Counted from the stretch's first letter, positions 1 through 10,116 are shown. The stretch: DNA of 64,000 bases from Methylicorpusculum oleiharenae (GCF_009828925.2 NZ_WUTY02000001.1:3626492-3690491), one strand, 5' to 3'. Numbers and translations: made by a program. Notes: generated from the sequence alone by a model not told the origin.

Positions 1-2313
1 GCGCTGTGCCGCGAGGCTTGCGCCGGCCTAACCGGTGTCGATGCCGAGCGGGTTTGGGCAGAAACCTTGACCAATCTGTACGACGGCATGCCTCTGGCGG
101 CGGTGCGTCAGGCCTTGGTCTTGGCGGCGCGCACCTTGATCGAAGCCGAGCCGGACTATGCCAAAGTCGCCGCGCGATTGCTGTTAAGCAATCTGCGCCT
201 GGAAGCGACCGGTTCGGCATTGACGCAAACCGACATGGCCGAACGCTACGCCGGTTGCTTTGCCGATTTCATCGCTGCCGGCGTCGCCGCCGAGTTACTC
301 GACCCTCGGCTGGCCGAGTTCGATCTGGAAAAACTGGGCTTGGCCTTACAGGCCGAGCGTGATCTGCAATTCGATTACCTGGGTCTGCAAACCCTGTACG
401 ACCGCTATTTTTTACACATCGACGGCCGCCGTATCGAACTGCCGCAGTGCTTTTTCATGCGGGTGGCGATGGGCTTGGCATTAAACGAGATCGACCGCGA
501 AACGCGCGCTATCGAATTTTACCGCCTGCTATCGAGCTTCGACTTTATGTGTTCGACGCCGACCTTGTTCAACAGCGGCACTCGCCATTCCCAACTGTCG
601 TCGTGCTATCTGACCACGGTGTCGGACGATTTGGACGGCATTTACCAAAGCATCAAGGAAAACGCGCTGCTGCAAAAATACGCCGGCGGCCTGGGCAACG
701 ACTGGACGCCGGTGCGGGCGCTGGGCAGCCGGATCAAGGGCACCAACGGCCATAGCCAGGGCGTGATTCCGTTCTTGAAAGTGGTCAACGACACCGCCGT
801 CGCGGTCAACCAAGGCGGCAAGCGCAAGGGCGCGGTGTGCGCTTATCTGGAAAACTGGCATCTGGATTTCGAGGAATTTCTGGAACTGCGCAAAAACACC
901 GGCGACGAGCGCCGCCGTTGCCACGACATGAACACCGCCGCCTGGGTGTCGGACCTGTTCATGCAGCGGGTGCGGGAAAACAGTGATTGGACTTTATTTT
1001 CGCCGGTGGACGTGCCGGATTTGCACGATTTGTACGGCGCGGCCTTTGCCGAGGCTTACCAAACCTACGAAGCCAAGGCCGAGCGCGGCGAGATCCCATT
1101 GTTCAAGCGGATCAGTGCTGTGCAATTGTGGCGCAAGATGTTGACCATGCTGTTCGAAACCGGCCATCCCTGGATTACCTTCAAGGACGCCTGCAATCTG
1201 CGTTCGCCGCAGCAGCACGTCGGGGTGATCCACAGTTCCAACCTCTGTACCGAGATCACGCTGAATACCTCTAATAATGAAACTGCCGTCTGCAATCTGG
1301 GCTCGGTGAATCTGGCCGCGCACTTGGTTGAACTTAACGGCGAATGGCAACTGGACGCCGACAAATTGCAACGCACCATTAACACCGCGATGCGGATGCT
1401 GGACAATGTCATCGACATCAATTTTTACGCCACTGTCAAAGCGCGTAACGCCAACCTGCGCCACCGCCCGGTCGGCCTGGGCATGATGGGTTTCTCCGAT
1501 TGCCTGCACCAACTGGGTATCGCTTACGCCAGCCCGGAAGCCGTGGCGTTTGCCGATTATTCCGCCGAATTGTTGTGTTACTACGCGTACCAAGCCTCAG
1601 CCGATTTGGCCGAGCAACGCGGCCGCTACAGCAGCTTTGCCGGCAGTTTGTGGCAACAAGGTTTGCTGCCGCCGGATACCTTGGAACATTTGGCCGAAAC
1701 CCGCGGTGATTTGGGCGTGGCTGCGGGCGGCCGTCTTGACTGGAACGCGTTACGCGAACGCATTGCTCAGGTCGGCATACGCAACTCCAATTGCGTGGCA
1801 ATTGCGCCGACTGCAACGATTTCCAACATCGTCGGCGTCTCGGCGTCTATAGAGCCGGTCTATCAGAATCTATACGTCAAATCCAATCTGTCCGGCGAGT
1901 TCACCGTGGTCAACGCCGCATTGGTACGCGAGTTGAAAGCCCTGGATTTATGGGATGCGGTGATGGTCGCCGACCTGAAATACTTCGACGGCTCGCTAGC
2001 CGCCATCGAGCGGGTGCCGGACGAGATCAAGGCGCGTTATGCCACCGCGTTTGAAATCGAGCCGGAATGGTTGATCGAAGCCGCCGCCCGCCGGCAGAAA
2101 TGGATAGACCAGTCGCAATCGCTGAATTTGTACGTCGCCGCCCCGACCGGCAGTAAACTGGACCAGATGTACCGCCTGGCCTGGCAACGGGGCTTGAAGA
2201 CCACTTATTACCTGCGCACCTTGGGTGCCACGGCGATGGAAAAAGCCGGTGCCGACGAGGCGGCGCCTAAGGCCTGTTCGATTAATGATCCGGATTGCGA
2301 GGCCTGCCAATGA
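1..2313 (+). CDS. nrdA: Ribonucleoside-diphosphate reductase alpha subunit (class Ia), 5' end outside the window
   Basis: Large catalytic subunit of class Ia ribonucleotide reductase, which reduces NDPs to dNDPs in the cytosol together with NrdB. The frame is open from base 1, so the start and any N-terminal ATP cone lie upstream. Seen in the translation: the first active-site cysteine in [13 protein letters not shown], the loop-1/2 region around [20 protein letters not shown], the catalytic NLCTEI motif (Asn, Cys, Glu), the second redox cysteine in [12 protein letters not shown], the phosphate-binding APTATIS segment, and the C-terminal swinging-arm cysteines in [12 protein letters not shown]. 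The stop codon overlaps the nrdB start as ATGA. Codon use is clearly more GC-rich than in genes after 3.5 kb, which fits a chromosomal core gene. Confidence 0.97.
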   Translation, partial: ALCREACAGLTGVDAERVWAETLTNLYDGMPLAAVRQALVLAARTLIEAEPDYAKVAARLLLSNLRLEATGSALTQTDMAERYAGCFADFIAAGVAAELLDPRLAEFDLEKLGLALQAERDLQFDYLGLQTLYDRYFLHIDGRRIELPQCFFMRVAMGLALNEIDRETRAIEFYRLLSSFDFMCSTPTLFNSGTRHSQLSSCYLTTVSDDLDGIYQSIKENALLQKYAGGLGNDWTPVRALGSRIKGTNGHSQGVIPFLKVVNDTAVAVNQGGKRKGAVCAYLENWHLDFEEFLELRKNTGDERRRCHDMNTAAWVSDLFMQRVRENSDWTLFSPVDVPDLHDLYGAAFAEAYQTYEAKAERGEIPLFKRISAVQLWRKMLTMLFETGHPWITFKDACNLRSPQQHVGVIHSSNLCTEITLNTSNNETAVCNLGSVNLAAHLVELNGEWQLDADKLQRTINTAMRMLDNVIDINFYATVKARNANLRHRPVGLGMMGFSDCLHQLGIAYASPEAVAFADYSAELLCYYAYQASADLAEQRGRYSSFAGSLWQQGLLPPDTLEHLAETRGDLGVAAGGRLDWNALRERIAQVGIRNSNCVAIAPTATISNIVGVSASIEPVYQNLYVKSNLSGEFTVVNAALVRELKALDLWDAVMVADLKYFDGSLAAIERVPDEIKARYATAFEIEPEWLIEAAARRQKWIDQSQSLNLYVAAPTGSKLDQMYRLAWQRGLKTTYYLRTLGATAMEKAGADEAAPKACSINDPDCEACQ

Positions 2314-3446
2314 AGACTACGTTAAGCTTTGACGATTGGGATACGTCCGCTTCTTCGTCTGTAAGTATCGGGGCATCGGTCAACGTGACCGGACAGCCAG
2401 CAATTCATAACATAGACAGCCGAACCATTGCAGCGGGTTCGACAATGGCGGCCGTCGATCCTGAACAGAAACGGGTGGTCAACGGCCAAGCCGACATCAA
2501 CCAACTGGCGCCGTTCAAATACCCATGGGCATGGTCGTTTTTTCTGAATGCCAACCGCAACCATTGGACGCCGCTGGAAATCTCGATGGCGCAGGACGTG
2601 CACGATTACCAGCACAAATTGACGCCGGCCGAGCGCCACGTATTCGAGAATGTGCTGGCTTACTTAACCACCTCGGACATCCTGGCAATGCGCAACATCG
2701 GCCTGGCGGTGATGGAGAAAATGAGTGCGCCGGAACTGCAAATCTACCAGGCCCGGCAAGTTTACGAGGAAGCGCTGCACACCTGGACTTACCAGCATTG
2801 CATCGAAACCCTGGGTATTGACCAACGCGAGATTTACAACCGTTACCGGGTGGTACCGGAAATCCACGGCAAGATCGCCTTGGCCCACCGCCGCTTGCAG
2901 GGCGTGTTGCAATCCGGCAGGCCGTTGACCGACCGCGACGCGCTGCACGAATTCGCCATGGCCTATCTGTTCTTTGCCGCCGTGTTCGAGGGTTGCTGGT
3001 TTTACAACGGCTTCAGTCCGATATTCGCGTTGCAGCGGCGCGGTTTGATGAAGGGCGCCGCCGAGCAGCTGCAATACATCATGCGCGACGAGGTGTTGCA
3101 TTGCGCGTTCGGCATCCGCGTGGTCAGACAATTATTGGATGAAGAAAATCTCGCGCTCGACCCACACGCGCTGCGGCAGATGTGGGATGAAGCCGAAGCT
3201 GCCGAAGCGGCTTACGCCGGTTACATCCTGCGCGAGCCGATATTGGGCTACAACGCCGGGTTACATATCGAGCAATTCCGCTACGTTGCCAACCGCCGCG
3301 CCCGCCAATTAAGCTTGGCAGAACCCTTTCCCGGCGCCGCCAACGTATTACCGTGGCTGGACGAGCAAGCCAATTTGCGCAAGGAGAAAAACTTTTTCGA
3401 AACGCGGGTGACGGAATATCAGACCGGTGGAGCTTTGGTTTGGTAA
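2310..3446 (+). CDS. nrdB: Ribonucleoside-diphosphate reductase beta subunit (class Ia)
   Basis: Small subunit (378 aa) that carries the diiron centre and tyrosyl radical of class Ia reductase and passes the radical to NrdA. Ferritin-like ligands are visible: EEALHTWTY contains the E-x-x-H iron ligands and, four residues after the His, the Tyr at the radical position; [11 protein letters not shown] carries the second D-E-x-x-H. I chose the ATG at 2310, which overlaps the nrdA stop (ATGA), rather than the in-frame TTG at 2295. The first 50 residues (Ser/Thr-rich) are longer than the usual NrdB N-terminus. No transcription terminator is obvious directly after the stop. Confidence 0.96.
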   Translation: MKTTLSFDDWDTSASSSVSIGASVNVTGQPAIHNIDSRTIAAGSTMAAVDPEQKRVVNGQADINQLAPFKYPWAWSFFLNANRNHWTPLEISMAQDVHDYQHKLTPAERHVFENVLAYLTTSDILAMRNIGLAVMEKMSAPELQIYQARQVYEEALHTWTYQHCIETLGIDQREIYNRYRVVPEIHGKIALAHRRLQGVLQSGRPLTDRDALHEFAMAYLFFAAVFEGCWFYNGFSPIFALQRRGLMKGAAEQLQYIMRDEVLHCAFGIRVVRQLLDEENLALDPHALRQMWDEAEAAEAAYAGYILREPILGYNAGLHIEQFRYVANRRARQLSLAEPFPGAANVLPWLDEQANLRKEKNFFETRVTEYQTGGALVW

Positions 3447-3568
3447 TAGGCGTCGAGAGTGGCCGAAATTGACAAAATCGAGGCCAATCATGGCGACTAC
3501 CCTAAATCTGCTATTTGAAGTATGGAGTAATGCACTTTTGATTGCTGATTTTCCACTGGGGAGACTTC

Positions 3569-3784
3569 TTGTTCAGCAAAAATTTCGATAGTAAACATGA
3601 AGCGAAACATTGTCCGCGTTGTCAGGGTCAGTTTATTTGTAAGGCTAATCGCATTCATCGCTGTGATTGTTCGAACATTTGTTTGTCCTTTGAAACGATT
3701 GAGTATGTCCGCCAACTTTACGATGAATGCTTATGTCTGGCTTGCTTGAAAGAGTTAGAAGCTATTGTAACGTCCCTAAAATAA
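3569..3784 (+). CDS. Cysteine-rich CWC family small protein
   Basis: 71-aa protein of the cysteine-rich CWC type: CPRCQGQF, then CDCSNICLSF, then ECLCLACL, giving paired cysteines that probably bind a metal. The family is common in proteobacteria and its function is unknown. The TTG at 3569 is preceded by GGGGAG five bases upstream, a much better ribosome-binding site than for the in-frame TTG at 3542, so I use 3569. It stands alone downstream of nrdB and is the last gene before the accessory region. Confidence 0.75.
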   Translation: MFSKNFDSKHEAKHCPRCQGQFICKANRIHRCDCSNICLSFETIEYVRQLYDECLCLACLKELEAIVTSLK

Positions 3785-3892
3785 CTTCAGCAGCCTAATC
3801 CAGGAGATTGTTGTGTATTTTGCTCCTATAGTTCGGTTAAGTGCCCACCCATTCAAGAGCATAAGAGTCATGCTGCGAATCCCAGTATCCCT

Positions 3893-4840
3893 TCATTCTT
3901 CAGATCGTCTTAACAGCCCGTTGACAAACTCATGAAGTGCCTTTTCCTGATCACTATTCAACGCGGCACATGACAATGTCAGAGTAATCTTTTTTCCATT
4001 GTTTTTTAACTTGCCTACTGCCTTGCCTTTTTGATTAACGAAAAGCATGGGCTCCGAATTTGATTGACTTCCAGATGATGAATTTGATTTTTGTTTGAAT
4101 GAAGCTGATGTCGCTATTTTTTCGACCTCGGAAGCCACTCTAATCTGAGTCAATTCCCCGGCTTCAACAAGCTCAATCGCTTTTAGCGTTGCTTCACGAT
4201 AATTTTGATGGTCGATTGGATCTTTAGCAAAGAGTCTTTTCAGTTCCTCTGCCGCAGTTCGATTGAGTAAGAATGGATTTTCATCCAATTTCGATCTCAA
4301 CCAGTCCGGCAGCTCCATAAACGCCAAATAGCGGTAGAGTTCGCTTCTCGTTTTTTTAAGATAGCGAGCTAACTCAGTTCGGCTTCCGAAATTTTCTTCC
4401 ACACCATGAATGGCCAAAGCCACTTCATAATCGCTCAAGCCTTCGCGATCAAGGTTTTCGGCCACCGCTATCAATCGCATTTGCATATCAACGGCGCATT
4501 TCACTATGGCGCTGATATGCGGTTTTTTAAGCTGCTGATGTGCACGCCAACGTCTTTCGCCCGCGATAATTTGAAACCGGTTTCCATGTTTTCTAACAAC
4601 GATAGGTTCAATTAAACCGTGCACATCGATTGATTCAGCGAGCTGTTCAATTTTTAATTGGTTAAAGTCTCTCCGGGGTTGCCATGGATTCGGGTCTATC
4701 AATTCCATTGCTATAGGTTGACTTTCGCCGTCGCTACTGGTCAATGAAAAGATTGGGTCCGATGCCAAATGCTGATCGAGATTGGTCTTGGATAAAGACT
4801 TTAGTTTATCAAGAGGGGATTGTTTTTTAGTGTCGTTCAT
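3893..4840 (-). CDS. parB: ParB-like partition protein
   Basis: 315-aa ParB/Spo0J-type DNA-binding protein, which loads on a centromere site and works with ParA to segregate a replicon. Visible: the ParB N-terminal domain with NPWQPRRDF, the nucleotide-binding signature IAGERRWRAHQQ, and ENLDREGLSDYEVALAIHG leading into a helix-turn-helix (GSRTELARYLKKTRSELYRY). The N-terminal 45 residues are a variable tail and the C-terminus is probably a dimerisation domain. It lies just downstream of parA, with two copies of a 17-bp palindrome in the 72-bp gap. The paralogue at 32950-35172 is the much longer PRTRC ParB. Confidence 0.9.
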   Translation of the reverse strand: MNDTKKQSPLDKLKSLSKTNLDQHLASDPIFSLTSSDGESQPIAMELIDPNPWQPRRDFNQLKIEQLAESIDVHGLIEPIVVRKHGNRFQIIAGERRWRAHQQLKKPHISAIVKCAVDMQMRLIAVAENLDREGLSDYEVALAIHGVEENFGSRTELARYLKKTRSELYRYLAFMELPDWLRSKLDENPFLLNRTAAEELKRLFAKDPIDHQNYREATLKAIELVEAGELTQIRVASEVEKIATSASFKQKSNSSSGSQSNSEPMLFVNQKGKAVGKLKNNGKKITLTLSCAALNSDQEKALHEFVNGLLRRSEE

Positions 4841-4857
4841 TTTTAGGATTCCTTGGC

Positions 4858-4904
4858 TGTCTCACTCTGGGACAGAGAAAATTTTTCCGTCCCATTCTGG
4901 GACG
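4858..4904. promoter_or_regulatory. Two 17-bp palindromes between parA and parB (parS-like or operator)
   Basis: TGTCTCACTCTGGGACA at 4858-4874 and CGTCCCATTCTGGGACG at 4888-4904. Both follow the form GTCyCA-N3-TGGGAC, and the second is a perfect inverted repeat. The start-to-start distance is 30 bp and the first lies 18 bp upstream of the parB start codon. Two more copies lie upstream of parA. The position suggests a ParB-binding centromere and/or autoregulatory operator; this is inference. Confidence 0.7.
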
Positions 4905-4912
4905 CGTCCAAT

Positions 4913-5752
4913 CTAATTTCCGATCGCTTCTTGGTTGTGTTGCTCAAGACCTAACTTATCGATCAGATACCGCGCCAATTCCTCAAAATCTTTGGCTACT
5001 TTCCCGTCTTTTTCCAATTTTCGTATCGGCATGCGTGCGATCGATGCTTCGCCAACTTTTGCGCCTGCATGGATCACCATCGGCAATATGTTGCCAATCT
5101 TCTCTTGTACCGTTTCAAAAATAGCTTTGCAGGCCCGTCTTCTTTCATCGTGTCTTGAAATCAATACGCCGATATTGATCAATTCCGGATTGATGCTTTC
5201 TTTGATTCGGTTGATAAATGCGGTAAGGTCAGCCACCCCGTACAAAGGGTATTGACTGCTCGTTTCAATTGGAACTATGTAGTGGGTTGACGCTGCCAAA
5301 GCATTACCGGTCAGCAATCTCAGTGATGGTGGTGTGTCGATAATGATGACATCATACGCTTCACGCAGCATTTCAATACGACGGCGCATTTCTTCATACG
5401 GTCTTGGCGAATAATTTCTCAGCGCCTCTTCGACTGATTGATCAAGTTCTAGCGACCCTGGAATTAAATGCACATTTTCAAACCCTGGATTTGTTTCGAT
5501 TTGAATCGATTCCATAATTTCCTCAAGACTGCCACGGAACAATACGCTTGAGTTTTTGCTTAACGTGGACGGGTGCGCGACACAAACATGAGTGCTTGCA
5601 TTTGCTTGAGGATCAACGTCGATTAAAAGCACATTGAATCCTTGAGCGCCTAGTTCGGCTGCCAAATTTACGGCAAGTGTTGTTTTGGCTGAGCCGCCTT
5701 TTTGAATGGCTACGGTAATGACCGGCGCTAATCCTGTTTTTTTCTCGCTCAT
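4913..5752 (-). CDS. parA: ParA-like partition ATPase
   Basis: 279-aa deviant-Walker ATPase of the ParA/MinD family, the motor of type Ia/Ib partition. The deviant P-loop QKGGSAKTTLAVNLA is at about residues 18-32, Walker A' is in VLLIDVDPQANAS, and Walker B is in VIIIDTPPSLRLLTGNALAAS. There is no N-terminal helix-turn-helix, so it resembles the small ParA type. It is transcribed with parB. The 175-bp region upstream carries two 17-bp palindromes. Confidence 0.92.
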   Translation of the reverse strand: MSEKKTGLAPVITVAIQKGGSAKTTLAVNLAAELGAQGFNVLLIDVDPQANASTHVCVAHPSTLSKNSSVLFRGSLEEIMESIQIETNPGFENVHLIPGSLELDQSVEEALRNYSPRPYEEMRRRIEMLREAYDVIIIDTPPSLRLLTGNALAASTHYIVPIETSSQYPLYGVADLTAFINRIKESINPELINIGVLISRHDERRRACKAIFETVQEKIGNILPMVIHAGAKVGEASIARMPIRKLEKDGKVAKDFEELARYLIDKLGLEQHNQEAIGN

Positions 5753-5792
5753 TGTTTTTCCTGTTTATTAAATTGAGTGAATTATTGGCATG

Positions 5793-5909
5793 TGTCTCAT
5801 TGTGGGACATTGCGATTTGTACGAAGCACGGTTCATTTTCCACACAATTCGAATAATGCAACCAACCACAAAAAGATTCCTTTCCAGGAGTGTGTCTCAT
5901 TGTGGGACG
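5793..5909. promoter_or_regulatory. Two 17-bp palindromes upstream of parA
   Basis: TGTCTCATTGTGGGACA at 5793-5809 and TGTCTCATTGTGGGACG at 5893-5909, exactly 100 bp apart. They match each other at 16 of 17 positions and share the GTCyCA-N3-TGGGAC form with the pair at 4858-4904. They sit between the integrase stop and the parA start. The most economical reading is a parS-like partition site and/or parA operator. Confidence 0.7.
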
Positions 5910-5927
5910 ATTTTTTTATCGCTGCGA

Positions 5928-7622
5928 CTAAGATGCCTTTTCTTTGTCGCTCAATCCCAGCATGGCCTTATAGCGCTCATCCCGGTCGGTATGAACATAG
6001 ATGGAGGTCGTGGCAATGTTGCTGTGACCAAGATTGTCTCGAACGATTGCCAAGGGAACACCGTTGGCAACAGCGTGACTATCATGCGTGTGCCGCAGCC
6101 AATGCGTGCTGGCTCGTTTTAGTTTTTCTGCTGCCAAAGGGTCTTTATCAGCTACTTCACTCGCCGCATCTTCGAAAAATCTTTTGAGTTTTTGATAAAG
6201 TCCTGACGCGCTAAGCGCTTCTCTGCCTTCCCCGCGCAGCTTTCCGAGAATGGGCGTGTCCTCAGACACGTAGCCAACTGGGCCGAGTTTTCTATCCCGA
6301 AGATGAGCATTAATTCCATCCATAAGGCTTGGTGGTACGGGTATCTCTCGATGTTTATTACCTTTTCCAGTAACATCAAGCCACCATTGATCGCCATCAA
6401 AGTTTGATACTTGCTTTAGGTCGCCAACTCGTGCTTTCACTATTTCGTGAAGTCGAAGTCCAGTTTGGTATGCAAACTTTAGGATAAAGGCCGTGCGCCG
6501 GTAATCATTGCGTTGCGCTTCTGTTAAAGTTGAATTTTTCGCCTGATTCTCAGCAAATACGTTAATTTGCCCCCATAATGCAGGAGACAGCACACGATCT
6601 GTACTGTTGGTTCTTCGTCCATATCCTTGTGTGCTTAACCCTGTAAATGGATTGCTATCCAAATAGCGCTGACCCACCAGCCATTCACAAAGACCGCTCA
6701 GGATGACTTCGGACTGACGGATGCTGGATGGTTTAAGTGGCCCTTTTAATGGGCGCCATTCAGGTGACCATCTTGGCGCAGGCTTGCCAACCCATCGATC
6801 GGCTGGATGAGGATCAGCAAGAAACCGTCTGTATTCAGCACAGTCAGGCGTTGTAATTGAAGACAAGGCCTTTCCTTTCTCAAGGATCGCCCACAGCAGG
6901 AATCTTTCCGCTTCTTTTCGATATGCGCGGTGTGTCGATGTGTCGTCGCCCCACAGCGATAGCCAGGCCATTATTGACTCGTAGTCATTACGTGCCTCAA
7001 TTCTGCATCGTTCAACTGGAACCCGGTTTGTACCGGTTTCACCTGTTAAATGCGCCGGCGGAGCAAATCGTTCCAATGGTGCAATGCGATTACTAACAAC
7101 AACCACGTCTAGATATGCCGCCTTACTAGGCGACAGGTCCAACGAAATGCCTAAATCAATCGCTGATGCCGAAAAAAAATCGTGGATAACTTCTGCTGAT
7201 TGCTTACCAAGATTGGGTACTTTTTTCCACCAACTGCCTCCGTGCTGATTGATAAACACTGCGAGCTCTGCCAATGTTTTTATTTTTTTGACACTGGCTA
7301 ATCGAGCTGAAATTCGATGAGGAAGCCATCGGTTGTAATGATCATCCAATCGAGGCTTGGGATCTGGTTTAGATTTGAGCGATTCGACGGATTTGAGCGC
7401 TCGACTCATCCAGTCTTGGCTGTATTCCCGTTCCTGCTCCCATAGTTTTGCATCAGCGTCCAGTCCAAGCTGTTTTGCCTTTCTGGAAAGCTTTTCGCGT
7501 AACTGCTTGACCGCTCGAATAACATCATTCCGGTCTGCATCTTCGAGATACAGTTCTCCCATAACATCCCATGAGACGCCTTGAATCCAACTGCGTATCA
7601 AAGCCATTTCACGCGGATTCAA
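5928..7622 (-). CDS. Site-specific tyrosine recombinase / integrase
   Basis: 564-aa tyrosine recombinase, probably responsible for integration or dimer resolution of the element. C-terminal catalytic residues are all visible: Arg in TGLRLHEIVKARVGDL, Lys in DVTGKGNKHREIPV, His-x-x-Arg in THWLRHTHDSHAV, LGH in RDNLGHSNIATTSIY and the nucleophile Tyr in TSIYVHTDRDERY. A roughly 200-residue N-terminal extension precedes the core-binding domain and has a helix-hairpin-helix-like stretch (VPNLGKQSAEVIHDFF). The ATG at 7622 overlaps the stop of the upstream kfrA-like gene, so helicase, kfrA-like gene and integrase form one tight operon. No attachment site could be recognised. Confidence 0.92.
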   Translation of the reverse strand: MNPREMALIRSWIQGVSWDVMGELYLEDADRNDVIRAVKQLREKLSRKAKQLGLDADAKLWEQEREYSQDWMSRALKSVESLKSKPDPKPRLDDHYNRWLPHRISARLASVKKIKTLAELAVFINQHGGSWWKKVPNLGKQSAEVIHDFFSASAIDLGISLDLSPSKAAYLDVVVVSNRIAPLERFAPPAHLTGETGTNRVPVERCRIEARNDYESIMAWLSLWGDDTSTHRAYRKEAERFLLWAILEKGKALSSITTPDCAEYRRFLADPHPADRWVGKPAPRWSPEWRPLKGPLKPSSIRQSEVILSGLCEWLVGQRYLDSNPFTGLSTQGYGRRTNSTDRVLSPALWGQINVFAENQAKNSTLTEAQRNDYRRTAFILKFAYQTGLRLHEIVKARVGDLKQVSNFDGDQWWLDVTGKGNKHREIPVPPSLMDGINAHLRDRKLGPVGYVSEDTPILGKLRGEGREALSASGLYQKLKRFFEDAASEVADKDPLAAEKLKRASTHWLRHTHDSHAVANGVPLAIVRDNLGHSNIATTSIYVHTDRDERYKAMLGLSDKEKAS

Positions 7623-8529
7623 AGCTCTACCTTTTCACTTGAAGGTTTTTCGGATGGACGACGCTGTTTTTTTACCAACGCTTGCAACTTGGTTGTTTTT
7701 TCTTTCTCCATGCTCAAAGCTTTTTCCATGTCTGCCAAGTTGCCCCGCAACTGGTCAATTTGATCTTCCAGTTTACCCTGACGTTCTAACTGATCCCCAA
7801 CCTGATTCATGACTTGTGTCAATCTTGCCCGTAACGACTCCTGATCGAGTTTTGCTGTTTCCAAAGAACGATTCAGACTAGTAATGGTTTTGGCCTGCTC
7901 ATTCCGGGCCGCATCTTTTTCCTCCTCGATACGTTTCAAATGCCAGAGATGATCTCTCTCCGATTTTTCTGCCCATTCCTTGGCTTGCGCTTCGTGAGCT
8001 TTTCGCGATTCCCCTAATGCTCCTTCAATCCTTGAAAGATTTTCTCTAGTAACGCCAAGTTCCGATTCGGCTTCTTTCAAACTAACAGCTGTCTTGTTTA
8101 ATTTTTCCGAGATTTCTTTATTCAAAGTAATTTGAGATGAAATATCCTGGCTCAATTTTTCATTCTCATTTTTCCACTCATCTGTTTTTGCCTTGATCTC
8201 TTTTTCAAAGCAGTCGATGCGAGATTTCCACTCTAATTCTTTGACGGTTATCTCCCGATTCCTTTCCTCATACTCTTTTTTGGCCTCGCCTAGTGCTAAC
8301 TTCCATAATGATTCGGCGGCATATTGGGATGCTCCAATTTTTTGCGATGCCTTTCGACAAAATGGAGAGTCCAATCATTCATGGCCCTCTTGATCACAGC
8401 AGGGCTATTCACATGAATGCGATCTCGGATGGCATCAATAGTCGGGAAACGTCCTTCTTCCAGGAAGACCGTATTGCAACATTCATAGGCCAATGAGTAG
8501 GTGTCAGATCGCTTTTCCATACTGATCAC
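7619..8529 (-). pseudogene. kfrA: KfrA-like DNA-binding coiled-coil protein split by a -1 frameshift
   Basis: Two overlapping frames together make one KfrA-like protein. The first (8529-8296) carries the KfrA N-terminal DNA-binding domain (FLEEGRFPTIDAIRDRI, NSPAVIKRAMNDW). The second (open to 7619) carries KIGASQYAAESLWKLAL followed by about 200 residues of Lys/Glu-rich coiled coil. They join by a -1 shift at a six-base homopolymer (T8338-T8343 on the plus strand, A6 in the mRNA). The first frame starts in an ATGA overlap with the helicase stop and the second ends in one with the integrase start, so the ancestral gene fills the space exactly. KfrA proteins are plasmid partition/nucleoid-type proteins. 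Decay, sequencing error or recoding at the A6 run are all possible. Confidence 0.8.
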
Positions 8530-10046
8530 CGTCCCATGTACATAGCCAAATCAAAATTTAATTGAAGGATTCTCTGCGCTCTTGTTGCTGCGACATACAG
8601 TATGTTCAGATCCTCTTCAATAGGTCGTAATAATTCGTATCTTTCCGGTTCGCTAATTTTCGATAAATCCGGTATTTCGCAAAGCTCAATAAAGTCATCG
8701 TCTAGCTGTATATTTGCCCATTCCAGGCCCTTCGCTTTGTGCGCTGTTGACATGACAATGGCGGCATATTCCATGGACACAGCGGTGCCTACTTTCCGTT
8801 CGATTTTGTCGATGATGTCCGGGATGCTATCTCCGTATTCTTCAGTTATCCGGCAACGCGGCTTTATCTCCGCATCTTCAACTTCTTCCGCATAAAGCTT
8901 CAGTTCTGCAAAATCATTAAAGGAGCGAATAAACGGGTCCCTAATCAAATTGAATTGACGCTTCCATAAATAGTAGATGTCCAGGATCTGATCAAAGCGA
9001 TATCCTTCACTTCCTCCCACATGCCACCAGCTGCTGCCACTATTAATAGCGCGTGCAGTTTGCGAGAAGACGCCGGCATTTGATCGACTGATAATCGTTT
9101 TTGGCTCGCTTTCATTTATTTTTCCGAGTCTGTCATCACCTGATAAACCTTGGACTCTGATTGATTCTCCTTTCATAGCCAGGATCTTGTTGGCAACATG
9201 TGCAATGTTTTTGCCGAACCGGAAAGAACCCGTCAGATATCGATCGACGCCGCCTTGCTTAATCGCAAATCCAAGTGCATTACGAGCGCCCCGCCACCCA
9301 TAGATAGCTTGGTGTGAGTCGCCAACGAATACCTTTTGCGCCGTTTGCTTGAATATGATCGACATGCTGACCGGGTTCATGTCTTGGCTTTCATCGACCA
9401 ATAAATAGTCATATTCAGAAAGAACGGGGTCTGATAACTGAAAGAGTTTCAGATAGCCATCGTGCAACATCCCAACATCACGATCATTTACATCGATCAT
9501 TTTTGACCATAGTCTTTTGGCCTGGATCATGATCAATTGCTTGGTGGCGTTATCATCGATGCTGACGATCTCATTAAACACTTTGCTCAAGCGACTGTAA
9601 TTCTCGTGTACGTGTTTCGCTTGGATTTCCCTGTCTGGGCTGTAGAGATACTTAATCAGAGTGTCGAATACCACGCTGGCAATAACCATGTCATCGTTAT
9701 GACTTCCGTTGTAACCTATCTCTCGATCCAGTTCCTCTCGAAGCCGTAATGCTTTCTCTACTTCGTGGGGTTTTAGCCCTCTAATCAATTTGTGTTTGTA
9801 ACGTATCCCGGTATGACGGTAGGCCAGAGAATGAGATGTCATAGGCTTAACCCGAGTGCCTTTGAACTTTTGCTCGGCTTCGATTTGCACCGATTTATTG
9901 AGAACCAGGTAAAGCATTCTTTTGTGCCTTCTGGTTTTGGCAAATTCAACAAGAGTGGAAGTCTTACCGGCTCCCGCAAAAGCTCTTACGACCAGAATAG
10001 GGGATTCTGTTTCAACGATGGTTTTTTGTTCTTGCGTCAACTGCAT
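8526..10046 (-). CDS. UvrD/REP-family superfamily 1 helicase
   Basis: 506-aa SF1A DNA helicase. Visible motifs in order: Q motif LTQEQKTIV at the N-terminus, Walker A AFAGAGKTST at about residues 22-32, Walker B LLVDESQDMNP, motif III VGDSHQAIYGWRGA, motif V AHKAKGLEW and motif VI YVAATRAQRIL. It is shorter than UvrD (about 720 aa) and lacks large 1B/2B insertions, so it resembles the compact F-box-helicase/phage-type group. It is transcribed between the ParR/actin-like genes and kfrA/integrase, which suggests a role in element maintenance rather than general repair. Confidence 0.88.
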   Translation of the reverse strand: MQLTQEQKTIVETESPILVVRAFAGAGKTSTLVEFAKTRRHKRMLYLVLNKSVQIEAEQKFKGTRVKPMTSHSLAYRHTGIRYKHKLIRGLKPHEVEKALRLREELDREIGYNGSHNDDMVIASVVFDTLIKYLYSPDREIQAKHVHENYSRLSKVFNEIVSIDDNATKQLIMIQAKRLWSKMIDVNDRDVGMLHDGYLKLFQLSDPVLSEYDYLLVDESQDMNPVSMSIIFKQTAQKVFVGDSHQAIYGWRGARNALGFAIKQGGVDRYLTGSFRFGKNIAHVANKILAMKGESIRVQGLSGDDRLGKINESEPKTIISRSNAGVFSQTARAINSGSSWWHVGGSEGYRFDQILDIYYLWKRQFNLIRDPFIRSFNDFAELKLYAEEVEDAEIKPRCRITEEYGDSIPDIIDKIERKVGTAVSMEYAAIVMSTAHKAKGLEWANIQLDDDFIELCEIPDLSKISEPERYELLRPIEEDLNILYVAATRAQRILQLNFDLAMYMGR

Positions 10047-10116
10047 GATTTCCTCATTTAAAAATACTTTTCCAAGAAAATCTCATGCTTTAAACAAAAC
10101 GCAAGTTGCTTTTTCA

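Noticed and set aside
994-1593. Minus-strand open frame within nrdA
   Set aside because: Antisense shadow in GC-rich coding DNA; nrdA motifs occupy the other strand throughout.
4858-5909. Equating the 17-bp palindromes with the F-plasmid sopC repeat
   Set aside because: sopC arms are TGGGACC...GGTCCCA, the opposite order to GTCCCA...TGGGAC seen here.
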